Below, piece after piece: positions 48,393 through 56,176 of a stretch of DNA of 64,000 nt (the stretch's first letter is position 1; each line of letters opens with the position of its first letter). The notes under the pieces were generated by a model. It saw only the letters and a program-made list of their open reading frames with translations. It was not told where the DNA came from and ran no database searches. The DNA lies in assembly GCA_963762435.1 (NCBI GenBank), contig CAVXLN010000010.1, forward strand, positions 1-64,000, in the 5' to 3' direction. Source of the stretch: JAXDMU01 sp963762435. Its GTDB lineage: Bacteria; Pseudomonadota; Alphaproteobacteria; ATCC43930; CGMCC-115725. A program made the position numbers and the translations under genes.

Positions 48393-49564
48393 CGCCTGCG
48401 CGCCCTGGCTTCCTTTAACGCGAGCCAGGGCGGCAACAACAGATAATCATGCACGAGCTTGACCGGGACGTAGCCGAAGAAGAGCGGCGCCGGTAGCTTC
48501 ATGATGCCGAAATGCGGTACGCGCGGCGTCGCCGCCGTGCGGACCGCATAGCGCAGCTGGTCGCGCCGGTTTTCCCGTAGCCGCCAGGCGAACCGGTTCA
48601 GCCGGAAGATGGAGGGCGCCTCGTAGCCCGGCTGGAACAGGCGGCCATTGAGCTCGACCGTAAGCCGGATCGTCTCCGGGTCGCCCGTGATAGCGGCATA
48701 GATGATCGGCGGCAGCGGGCTGTGCAGAACGGTGGCGGCTGAGGCCAGTGCCAGCAGCAGGATGCGGCGGCAGCCCTGCTGCTCCGCGCGCATCAGCGCT
48801 ATCTCCCAATCGAGCTCCGCGTACCGGCACAGGAACCGGTCGATATCGACGATCCATTTGAGCTTGGCCCATTGCTCCTTGGCGCCATGGATCGCGAGGC
48901 TGAGGAGAAGATCGATCGGATCCAGTGCCAGCGCCGTCCGCTCGCCAAGCGGCGCCGGCGCCACCCGTTCCCAAAGCACATCGTAATCGACCGCCACCGC
49001 CATGGTGCGGGGTGCAAAGGCCCAATGCGGCTCGACCGGCAGATCCTCCGGCCCACGGAACAGGATGACCTCGCCGGCATAGCGCCGCTGCGCCGCCGCC
49101 TCGACCGGGCGCAAGCGCTCGCGCGGCCGGTAGCCGAGTGCCGCGACCTCCTCGAGTGCCGGCATCATGTCGCGTTCGCGCACCAGGAAATCGATATCGC
49201 GGAACGGCCGGACGGCGAGATCGCCGTAGAGCGACAGCGCCAGCGCCGGCCCCTTGAGCGGCACGGCCGGGATGCCGACCGCATCGAGCCGGTCGAGCAG
49301 CACGACCAGATCCTCGAGCCCCTGCCGCGCCCGCCGGCCGCTCTCTTGCAGAAATTGCTCGGCCGCCGCGGCGATCTCGTCCGGCAAGAGTGCGCGATGA
49401 CCGTCCAGCAGGACCTTGAACAGGAGTGCGGCGACACCGTGATCGAGCGACAGCGCCACCAGCTCGGTCCAGTCGATCGGCTCGGCGAGACGGCGTGCAA
49501 TCTCGGCCGAATCGGGCTCCTGCCTAAGCGCGAGCAGGAGGAAAGCGGCCTCGCTACTGTGCAT
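48368..49564 (-). CDS. NTP_transf_5-type nucleotidyltransferase family protein
   Basis: The 398-residue protein has the family signature VPLKGPALALSLYGDLAVRP followed by FRDIDFLVRERD, where Asp123 and Asp125 form the metal-binding DxD pair. The helical rest includes LLSLAIHGAKEQWAKLKWIVD, typical of this group. Family members accompany PqqD and HprK-like genes in lasso-peptide and exosortase-associated clusters. The transferred nucleotide and its target are unknown. Its 3' end overlaps the small peptide gene tail to tail. Confidence 0.8.
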   Translation of the reverse strand: MHSSEAAFLLLALRQEPDSAEIARRLAEPIDWTELVALSLDHGVAALLFKVLLDGHRALLPDEIAAAAEQFLQESGRRARQGLEDLVVLLDRLDAVGIPAVPLKGPALALSLYGDLAVRPFRDIDFLVRERDMMPALEEVAALGYRPRERLRPVEAAAQRRYAGEVILFRGPEDLPVEPHWAFAPRTMAVAVDYDVLWERVAPAPLGERTALALDPIDLLLSLAIHGAKEQWAKLKWIVDIDRFLCRYAELDWEIALMRAEQQGCRRILLLALASAATVLHSPLPPIIYAAITGDPETIRLTVELNGRLFQPGYEAPSIFRLNRFAWRLRENRRDQLRYAVRTAATPRVPHFGIMKLPAPLFFGYVPVKLVHDYLLLPPWLALKEARARRRQPGRIGP

Positions 49565-49748
49565 GGACGGCGCCCCTGCGGCGGATCGGCGCGTTACCGA
49601 TTATTTTTGCATTGGAGGTGCCAGCTGATTGCATAATGAGGCAAGCTTGTGTCAAATTAGCGCGGTATCCTGTTAGGTTAGAATGACGGCCGGCAAACGC
49701 CGGTCGCAACATATCGCGGCAAAAGAACCGCAAAACCAGGGGGATTAC

Positions 49749-51008
49749 ATGCCAAAGATCGTGCATCGCGGCGTCGGCCGCCGGACCGTCCTCAAAACCG
49801 CCTTGGCGCTCGGCGCCGCTCAGATCGCCAGCCCTTTCATCATTTCGGCGCGCGGCGAGGAATCGCTCAAGATCGGCTTCTGCACGCCGTTGACCGGCAC
49901 TTACGCGGCCCTCGGCAAGAACGAGCAGATCGGCGCCGAATACGCGGTCGCCCAGCTCAATGCCAAGGGCGGGATCCTCGGCCGCCAGGTCGAGCTGCTG
50001 GTCGAGGATTCGACCAGCGGCGATGTCGGCGTCGCGGTCCAGAAGACCTCCAAGCTGATCGAGCGCGACCACGCCACCTTCATCCTCGGCAATGTGAACT
50101 CCGCCATCGCACTGGCGATGGGGCAGAAGACCAACGAGCTCAAGACGCTCCAAATCGTGACCGGCGGCCATACCGACGCGGTCACCGGCACCGACTGCCA
50201 TTGGAACGTCTTCCGCGTCTGCAACACGACCCAGACCGAGGCGAACTCGGTCGCCTCCGTGCTGGTCAGCAAGTACGGCAAGAAGTGGTACTATATCACG
50301 CCGGACTATTCCTTCGGCCATACGCTGCAGGCCGGGCTCGAGAAGGCCGCCGCCAAGCTGGGCGGCACCAAGCTCGGCGCCGATCTGACGCCGCTCGGCA
50401 CCACCGACTTCTCGGCTTATCTCATCAAGGCGCAATCGACCAATCCCGATGTCATCATGTTTCTGCTCGCGGGCGACGACATGGTGAACGCCTTGAAGCA
50501 GGCGGTCCAGTTCGGTCTCGACAAGAAAACGCATCTGGCCGGAGCACAGCAGGAGCTCGAGGTGCTGATCGGCCTGCCGCCCGAGGCGCGGATCGGTACC
50601 TGGGTGTTCGAATGGTACTGGAACCAGCCCGGCGTGCCGCATGTCGCCGAGTTCGTGGCCGGCATCCGCAAGGTGACCGGCGGCCATGTGCCGACGGCGC
50701 GGCATTGGTTCGGCTATGTCGGCGTCATGACTTGCGCCCTCGTGGCCAATCAGGAGAAATCGCTCGATGCCGTCAAGCTCGCCAAGGCGCTACAGGGCTT
50801 CAAGCTGCCGCCCGAGGTGGCGCTGATGCCGGGCGACCCGTTCTATCGGGCCGAGGATCATCAGCTGATCCCGTCGCTCTTCGTGGGGCATGCCCAGAGC
50901 GGCGGCAGCGATCCCGAGGATCTGTTCAAGGTCGATGTCGTCGCCAAGGGGCCGGAGATCGCACCGACGCCGGAGGAGACCGGCTGCAAGCTCTCCTGGC
51001 CCGCCTGA
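49749..51008 (+). CDS. ABC transporter substrate-binding protein, branched-chain amino acid/amide type
   Basis: The 419-residue product has a Tat signal (RGVGRRTVLKTALALGAAQI) and then a type-I periplasmic-binding fold: SLKIGFCTPLTGTYAALGKN, AKGGILGRQVELLVEDST and YYITPDYSFGHTLQAGLEKA. It captures an amino acid, urea, short amide or similar compound for the LivHMGF-like transporter that follows. I chose ATG 49749; the upstream in-frame ATG at 49683 gives no signal peptide improvement. It is the first gene of a five-gene operon. Confidence 0.9.
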   Translation: MPKIVHRGVGRRTVLKTALALGAAQIASPFIISARGEESLKIGFCTPLTGTYAALGKNEQIGAEYAVAQLNAKGGILGRQVELLVEDSTSGDVGVAVQKTSKLIERDHATFILGNVNSAIALAMGQKTNELKTLQIVTGGHTDAVTGTDCHWNVFRVCNTTQTEANSVASVLVSKYGKKWYYITPDYSFGHTLQAGLEKAAAKLGGTKLGADLTPLGTTDFSAYLIKAQSTNPDVIMFLLAGDDMVNALKQAVQFGLDKKTHLAGAQQELEVLIGLPPEARIGTWVFEWYWNQPGVPHVAEFVAGIRKVTGGHVPTARHWFGYVGVMTCALVANQEKSLDAVKLAKALQGFKLPPEVALMPGDPFYRAEDHQLIPSLFVGHAQSGGSDPEDLFKVDVVAKGPEIAPTPEETGCKLSWPA

Positions 51009-51023
51009 GCTTAAGCGGCGCCG

Positions 51024-51890
51024 ATGAGCCAGCTCGTTCTCTTCAACATCTTCAACGGGCTGGTCATCGGCGCCTTCTACGCGCTGATGGCCATGGGCCT
51101 GTCGCTGATCCTCAATCTCAGCGGCGTCATCAACTTCGCCCATGGCGGGTTCCTGGCGCTGGGCGGCTATATCGCCTATAGCTTGATGCCGTTCACGGGC
51201 TTCTGGGGCGCGCTCCTGTTAGCACCGATCCTGACGGCGCTCCTCGGCCTCGTCATCGAACGCATACTGATACGCCGGCTCTATGGCCGCGACCCGCTCT
51301 ACAGCCTGCTCCTGACATTCGGCCTCGCCTTCATCTTCGAGGATGTAACGCGGGCGATCTGGGGCGCGCAAAGCCTGCCCTACAGCGTTCCGGAGAGCCT
51401 GACCCATCCGCTCAGCACCGACTATTTCTTCCTGACGGGATATCGCCTCTTCATGGTCGGGCTGGTGGCGGCGGTCGTGATCGGCCTCTTCCTGATCCTG
51501 ACCAAGACAAGGCTTGGCCTCCGGATCCGGGCGGGCACCATCGACCTCCAGACGGTCGGCGTGCTGGGCGTGAACACGCGGCTCCTGCGGACGCTCAATT
51601 TCGGCCTCGGCATCTATCTTTCCGGCCTGGCCGGCGTGCTCGCCGCCGGCATGCTCGGGCTGCAGCCGACGATCGGCGCCTCGCTCATCATGCCGAGCTT
51701 CGTGGCGATCATCGTCGGCGGCCTCGGCAGCCTGCCGGGCACGCTCCTGGGCGGCATGCTGATCGGCGTCGCCTCCGGCCTCACCGCCGTCTATTGGGCG
51801 TCGGCGACCGAGGCGGTCATGTACGTGATCATGGCCGTGGTGCTCATGGTCCGGCCGCGCGGCCTCCTCGGCGAAGAGGGGCGCCTGTAA
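51024..51890 (+). CDS. livH: Branched-chain-type ABC transporter permease (LivH-like)
   Basis: The 288-residue inner-membrane protein has about eight membrane segments, with FNIFNGLVIGAFYALMAMGL and NLSGVINFAHGGFLALGGYI at the start. IIVGGLGSLPGTLLGGMLIG marks the ATPase-contact region near the C-terminus. It forms the membrane channel with the LivM-like subunit. It ends one base into the next gene's start (TAATG). Confidence 0.9.
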   Translation: MSQLVLFNIFNGLVIGAFYALMAMGLSLILNLSGVINFAHGGFLALGGYIAYSLMPFTGFWGALLLAPILTALLGLVIERILIRRLYGRDPLYSLLLTFGLAFIFEDVTRAIWGAQSLPYSVPESLTHPLSTDYFFLTGYRLFMVGLVAAVVIGLFLILTKTRLGLRIRAGTIDLQTVGVLGVNTRLLRTLNFGLGIYLSGLAGVLAAGMLGLQPTIGASLIMPSFVAIIVGGLGSLPGTLLGGMLIGVASGLTAVYWASATEAVMYVIMAVVLMVRPRGLLGEEGRL

Positions 51891-52894
51891 TGAACGAGAT
51901 CAGCCCGCACCTGACCAAGCTGGCACCTGCGGCGCCGCTCGCGACCCGCTCCGGCGCCGCGATCTGGCCCAATGTCGCGGTCTGGCTGGCGCTCTTGACC
52001 ATGCCGCTCTGGCTGCAGGCCATCGGCGGCTACACCTCGCTCGCGACCCAGGTGGTCGCCCTCGGCCTCGCCGCCATGGCGCTCAATTTCCTCCTGGGCT
52101 TCACCGGCGTGCTCTCCTTCGGCCATGCCGCCTATTTCGGCCTCGGCGCCTATGGCGCCGGCATGACGATCAAGTATCTGGCGCCGAACACGCTCTTGGC
52201 GATCGTCGTCGGCGTCGCCGTCGGCGTCGTGGCGGCGGCCGTGATTGGCAAGCTCATCGTCAAGCTGCGCGGCGTTTATTTCGCGATGGTAACGATCGCG
52301 TTCGGCCAGGTCTTCTTCTTTATCGCCTTCCGCTGGAGCTCCATGACCGGCGGCGATGACGGTCTCTCCGACTGGAAGCGCGTGCCGATCGATCTGGGTT
52401 TCTTCCGGCTCGACATTCTGGGCAGCGAAACGGCGCTTTTCTACTTCACGCTGGCCGTCTTCGGGATCGCGGTGGGATTCATGGCGCTGCTGCTGCGCTC
52501 GCCCTTTGGCCGCACGCTGCTGGCGATCCGCGAGAATGAGCGGCGCGCCCGCTTCCTCGGCATTCCGATCGAGCAGCACATCTGGCTCTCCTTCATCATC
52601 TCCGGCGGCTTCGCCAGCCTGGCCGGCACGCTCTACGCGCTCTTGAATAATTTCGTCGATCCGCGCGCGCTGCGCTGGGACCAGTCCGGCGACTTCGTTA
52701 TCATGACCGTGCTGGGCGGCATGCGCAGCTTCTGGGGGCCGCTGATCGGCGCCGCGATCTTCGTGGTCCTGCGCGACTTCCTGTCGAGCCATACCGAGAA
52801 TTGGATGTCCTTCATCGGCATCTTCTTCGTGTTGGTCGTCTCGTTCTTCCCGCGCGGCATTCTGGGCACGCTCCGCCGGCGAGCCTCGACGTGA
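51890..52894 (+). CDS. livM: Branched-chain-type ABC transporter permease (LivM-like)
   Basis: The 334-residue protein has about ten membrane segments. GLAAMALNFLLGFTGVLSFG, AAYFGLGAYGAGM and VIMTVLGGMRSFWGPLIGAA are typical of LivM. I chose MNEISPHLTKL because its ATG overlaps the livH stop; the frame extended upstream lies within livH. It ends in a GTGA overlap with the ATPase gene. Confidence 0.9.
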   Translation: MNEISPHLTKLAPAAPLATRSGAAIWPNVAVWLALLTMPLWLQAIGGYTSLATQVVALGLAAMALNFLLGFTGVLSFGHAAYFGLGAYGAGMTIKYLAPNTLLAIVVGVAVGVVAAAVIGKLIVKLRGVYFAMVTIAFGQVFFFIAFRWSSMTGGDDGLSDWKRVPIDLGFFRLDILGSETALFYFTLAVFGIAVGFMALLLRSPFGRTLLAIRENERRARFLGIPIEQHIWLSFIISGGFASLAGTLYALLNNFVDPRALRWDQSGDFVIMTVLGGMRSFWGPLIGAAIFVVLRDFLSSHTENWMSFIGIFFVLVVSFFPRGILGTLRRRAST

Positions 52895-53640
52895 GCCTGC
52901 TCAAGGTCGAGGGGGTCACGCGGCGGTTCGGCAGCCTGGTCGCTGTCGATGATGTTTCGCTCGCGGTCGAGCCGGGCGAGCTCCGGGCCGTGATCGGCCC
53001 GAACGGTGCCGGCAAGACCACCTTCTTCAACATGATCAGCGGCTCGATCGCGCCCTCGGGCGGCAAGATCCTGTTCGACGGCGCCAACGTCACGATGATG
53101 CCGCCAGACGCCCGCGTGCGCGCCGGCATGGCCCGCACTTTCCAGATCACCGAGATCTTTCCCGAACTGTCGGTCCGCGAGAATCTCAGGATCGGCGTCG
53201 AGGTGGCGAGCGGCTATCGCTTGAGACCCTGGCTCAATGCGACTGCCCGGCACGCGACCGAGCGCCGTATCGAGGAGCTGCTCGCAATGGGCGGGCTCGT
53301 CGACAAGGCCGATCGCCTGGTCGGCGAGCTGTCGCATGGCGATCAGCGCGCCGCGGAGATCATGATGGCGCTGTCGCTGCGCCCGCGGCTCCTGCTGCTC
53401 GACGAGCCGACCGCCGGCATGGGCGATACCGAGACCTACGAGATCACGCGCCTCATCCATCGGCTCCATCGCACCGAGCGGCTCACCATCGTGCTGATCG
53501 AGCATGATATGCGGGTCGTGTTCAATCTGGCCGACCGGATCCTGGTGCTGGTCAATGGCACGATGCTGGCCGAGGGCACCCCCGACGAGATCGCGGCGAG
53601 CGAAGCGGTTCAGGCCGCATATCTGGGCGGTGTCGAATGA
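52891..53640 (+). CDS. livG: Branched-chain-type ABC transporter ATPase (LivG-like)
   Basis: The 249-residue ATPase starts at GTG 52891 (VSLLKVEGVTRRFG), overlapping the livM stop. Walker A is GPNGAGKTTFFNMISG, the signature is ELSHGDQRAAEIMMA (LSHGDQ, as is common in LivG) and Walker B is RLLLLDEPTAGMG. The C-terminal ADRILVLVNGTMLAEGTPDE is also typical. It overlaps livF by four bases. Confidence 0.91.
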   Translation: MSLLKVEGVTRRFGSLVAVDDVSLAVEPGELRAVIGPNGAGKTTFFNMISGSIAPSGGKILFDGANVTMMPPDARVRAGMARTFQITEIFPELSVRENLRIGVEVASGYRLRPWLNATARHATERRIEELLAMGGLVDKADRLVGELSHGDQRAAEIMMALSLRPRLLLLDEPTAGMGDTETYEITRLIHRLHRTERLTIVLIEHDMRVVFNLADRILVLVNGTMLAEGTPDEIAASEAVQAAYLGGVE

Positions 53641-54359
53641 AGGTGCTCGAAGCGGAAGGGCTCCATACCTTCTACGGCAAGAGCCATGTGCTCCATGGCG
53701 TGTCGCTCGCGGTTTCGGCCGGCGAGATCGTGACGTTGCTGGGCCGCAACGGCGCCGGCAAGACCACGACGCTCTCGAGCGTCATGGGCCTCGTCCCGCC
53801 GCGCCAGGGCAAGGTGCGCGTCTTCGGCAAGGATGTGACCGGCCTGCCGCCCTACCGTGTGGCATCTCTGGGCGTGGGATTCGTGCCCGAAGGCCGGCGC
53901 GTCTTCCCGAACCTCACGGTGGACGAGAATCTCAAGGTGCCGTTGGAGCGGCCCGGCCCCTGGAACGCAGCCAAGGTCTACGAGCTCTTCCCGCGACTTG
54001 CCGAGCGCCGCGGCAACAAGGGCGCGCAGCTGTCGGGCGGCGAGCAGGAGATGCTGGCGATCGGCCGCGCGCTGATGCTCAATCCCGAGCTCCTGTTGCT
54101 CGATGAGCCGAGCCAGGGGCTGGCGCCGCTTATCGTGCGCGAGGTCTTTCGCATCGTGGCATCCATGCGCGAGCAGGGCATGTCGGTGCTGCTGGTCGAG
54201 CAGAATGTCCGCGCAGCGGTCGAGATCGCCGATCGTGCCTATGTCCTCGATGAAGGCCGCATCGTCTATGAAGGCTCGGCCGCCGCCTTCGGCGCTGATG
54301 AGGAAAAAGTGCGGGCACTCGCCGGCGCCAGCGCGGAGAAGTGGGAGATCGGGGTCTGA
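53637..54359 (+). CDS. livF: Branched-chain-type ABC transporter ATPase (LivF-like)
   Basis: The 240-residue second ATPase subunit has YGKSHVLHGVSLAVSAGEIV, Walker A GRNGAGKTTTLSSVMGL, VPEGRRVFPNLTVDENL, signature QLSGGEQEMLAIGRALM and Walker B LLLLDEPSQGLAP. It is the last gene of the transporter operon; a 103-base spacer separates it from the ArsR gene. All five expected components are present and intact. Confidence 0.91.
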   Translation: MKVLEAEGLHTFYGKSHVLHGVSLAVSAGEIVTLLGRNGAGKTTTLSSVMGLVPPRQGKVRVFGKDVTGLPPYRVASLGVGFVPEGRRVFPNLTVDENLKVPLERPGPWNAAKVYELFPRLAERRGNKGAQLSGGEQEMLAIGRALMLNPELLLLDEPSQGLAPLIVREVFRIVASMREQGMSVLLVEQNVRAAVEIADRAYVLDEGRIVYEGSAAAFGADEEKVRALAGASAEKWEIGV

Positions 54360-54427
54360 CGGCTCCCCCGAAGCTGACTGGCATTCAATCTTTTAAAAGT
54401 TCGGCGCGGCGGGAAGACGATCTCGGC

Positions 54428-54461
54428 TTGACAGATGCGTAAGTTCTGACTTACGGTAAGT
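54428..54461 (+). promoter_or_regulatory. Promoter and palindromic operator before arsR-type gene
   Basis: TTGACA at 54428-54433 is a consensus -35 element. It is followed by interlocking palindromes: CGTAAG-N6-CTTACG at 54438-54455 and ACTTAC-G-GTAAGT at 54449-54461. The second ends two bases before the ATG at 54463. This would be the autoregulatory site for the ArsR-type repressor. The expected transcription start lies at or next to the ATG, so the mRNA may be leaderless. Confidence 0.65.
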
Positions 54462-54462
54462 C

Positions 54463-54798
54463 ATGACTAACGCAAAGCGCGCCCTCGACAGTTTCGCCGC
54501 TCTTGGCGACCCGACCCGCCGGGAGATCTTCGAACGGGTGGCGGTGAAGCCCTCGGCCGTCGGCGAGCTCGCTCGCGGGCTGCCGGTCAGCCGCCCCGCC
54601 GTGTCGCAGCATCTGCGCGTGCTGAAGGAGGCCGGGCTCGTGACCGAGACACCGGAGGGCACTCGCCGCATCTATCGCCTCGATCCGCGCGGCATCGCCG
54701 CCATGCGCGACTGGCTGGACGCGCATTGGGACGCCGCCCTCGATGCCTTCAAGAATTTCGCCGACCAAAACCAGGATGATGAGGAGAGCCCGGAATGA
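54463..54798 (+). CDS. ArsR-family transcriptional regulator
   Basis: The 111-residue winged-helix protein has ALDSFAALGDPTRREIFERV, the recognition helix region ELARGLPVSRPAVSQHLRVL and the wing VTETPEGTRRIYRLDPRG. It lacks the CxC metal site, as expected for the subgroup paired with SRPBCC proteins. It overlaps the next gene by four bases, and an operator-like palindrome overlaps its start region. Confidence 0.9.
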   Translation: MTNAKRALDSFAALGDPTRREIFERVAVKPSAVGELARGLPVSRPAVSQHLRVLKEAGLVTETPEGTRRIYRLDPRGIAAMRDWLDAHWDAALDAFKNFADQNQDDEESPE

Positions 54799-55256
54799 CG
54801 ATTGCACCGATTGTCAGGTCAGTTCAGGTGAAGGCAGCCCCGGCGCGGGCGTTCGAGCTCTTCATCAATCACATGCATGTCTGGTGGCCCAAGGGCCGCA
54901 CCATCGGCGAGAACGATCACGAAACCATCATCATCGAGCCCATGACCGGCGGCCGCTGGTTCGAGCGCGACCCCCAGGGCAACGAGACAATCTGGGGCAA
55001 GGTGCTGGCCTGGGAACCGCCCGGCCGCCTGTTGCTCGGTTGGCAGATCAACAGCAAATGGAGCTATGACCCCGATTTCCTGACCGAGGTCGAGCTTACC
55101 TTCGCGCCGGCTTCCGGCGGCGGCACGCTCGTCACGCTGGAGCATCGCGATCTCGAGCGGTTCGGGGACGATGCCGAGAAGCATGCGGCCGCACTGGGCG
55201 GCGGCTGGCCGACCCATCTCAAGCAATTCGCCGAATATGCCGACGCCAATCTCTAG
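54795..55256 (+). CDS. SRPBCC (AHSA1-like) domain protein
   Basis: The 153-residue START/Bet v1-like protein has VQVKAAPARAFELFINHMHV, EPMTGGRWFERDPQGNE, WGKVLAWEPPGRLLLGWQI and LVTLEHRDLERFG. Such proteins have a hydrophobic cavity for a small ligand. They are very often coupled to ArsR regulators, as here (ATGA overlap). The ligand is unknown; the GST gene that follows hints at a stress or detoxification function. Confidence 0.88.
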   Translation: MTIAPIVRSVQVKAAPARAFELFINHMHVWWPKGRTIGENDHETIIIEPMTGGRWFERDPQGNETIWGKVLAWEPPGRLLLGWQINSKWSYDPDFLTEVELTFAPASGGGTLVTLEHRDLERFGDDAEKHAAALGGGWPTHLKQFAEYADANL

Positions 55257-55271
55257 GAAAGGGAGGAGACC

Positions 55272-55931
55272 ATGTCCGACTTCACCGTCTACAGCATTCC
55301 CGGCAGCCCGTACGGCCGCTCGGTCTTTGCGACGCTCGAGGAGAAGGGGGCGAAGCACCGGCTCGTGCCGATCGCACCCGGCTCGTTCAAGTCCGAGCCG
55401 CATATCTCGCGCAACCCCTTCGGCAAGGTGCCGGTGCTGGAGCATGACGGCTTCATGCTCTATGAGAGCCAGGCGATCCTGCGCTATCTCGACCGGATCC
55501 TGCCGAACCCGGCGCTGACGCCGACCGATCCGAAGATCGCGGCCCGCATGGACCAGGCGATGAACATCTCGGACTGGTATCTCTTCCGCGGCGTCAGCGA
55601 CAAGATCGGGTTCGAGCGCATCGTGAAGCCGCGCGTGCTCAACATGGCGGCTGACGAGGAGGTGTGCGCAGCCGCAATGCCGCATGCGCATCTCGTCATC
55701 GAAACGATCGCAGGATTGCTCGGCGACAAGAAGTTCCTAGCATCGGACCAGCTGACGCTCGCCGACCTCCTGGTCGCCCCGCAGATCGACTTCCTGGCCG
55801 TGACGCCCGAATGGGCGCCGCTCACGAAGAGCTGCCCCAACCTCGTCGGGTGGTTCGATCGGGTGAGTTCCCGGCCGAGCTTCAAAGCCACGACTTGGGA
55901 ACGGGTCGCGGAGATGGCGCAGGCGGCGTAA
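55272..55931 (+). CDS. Glutathione S-transferase
   Basis: The 219-residue product has an N-terminal thioredoxin-like domain (YSIPGSPYGRSVFATLEEKG, then NPFGKVPVLEHDGFMLYESQ) with the conserved cis-Pro and ES glutathione-binding pair. The helical domain has SDQLTLADLLVAPQIDFLA. It belongs to the phi/theta-like bacterial group. It follows the SRPBCC gene by 15 bases with AGGGAGGAG as ribosome site, forming an ArsR-SRPBCC-GST operon. Confidence 0.9.
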   Translation: MSDFTVYSIPGSPYGRSVFATLEEKGAKHRLVPIAPGSFKSEPHISRNPFGKVPVLEHDGFMLYESQAILRYLDRILPNPALTPTDPKIAARMDQAMNISDWYLFRGVSDKIGFERIVKPRVLNMAADEEVCAAAMPHAHLVIETIAGLLGDKKFLASDQLTLADLLVAPQIDFLAVTPEWAPLTKSCPNLVGWFDRVSSRPSFKATTWERVAEMAQAA

Positions 55932-55999
55932 AGCAAAAGGGCGGGCACAGGGTTCACACAATTATCTGAATATTTTCAATGGCTTGAAATTTCACCGTC

Positions 56000-56103
56000 A
56001 TCCCCGGGCTTGTCGCGGGGATCGACGTCGTACCGCAGCACAACCTTACCGTAGAAAAACGCGGCGGCGGCTCGACGTGGATGGCCGGGACAAGCCCGGC
56101 CAT
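56000..56103. repeat. Paired intergenic hairpin repeats between convergent genes
   Basis: Two hairpins lie here: ATCCCCG/CGGGGAT at 56000-56022, and a perfect 9-bp stem ATGGCCGGG/CCCGGCCAT with loop ACAAG at 56081-56103. Both resemble the CCGGGCTTGTCCCGG-type dispersed repeats common in alphaproteobacterial spacers. They sit between the ends of the GST gene and glpK and may act as bidirectional terminators. Confidence 0.65.
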
Positions 56104-56176
56104 GACAAACGAAAAGCGGAAACCATTGAAAAAATGGGAAAAGATGTGTGAGTGCCGTAGCGCGGCGGGCGAGGGT

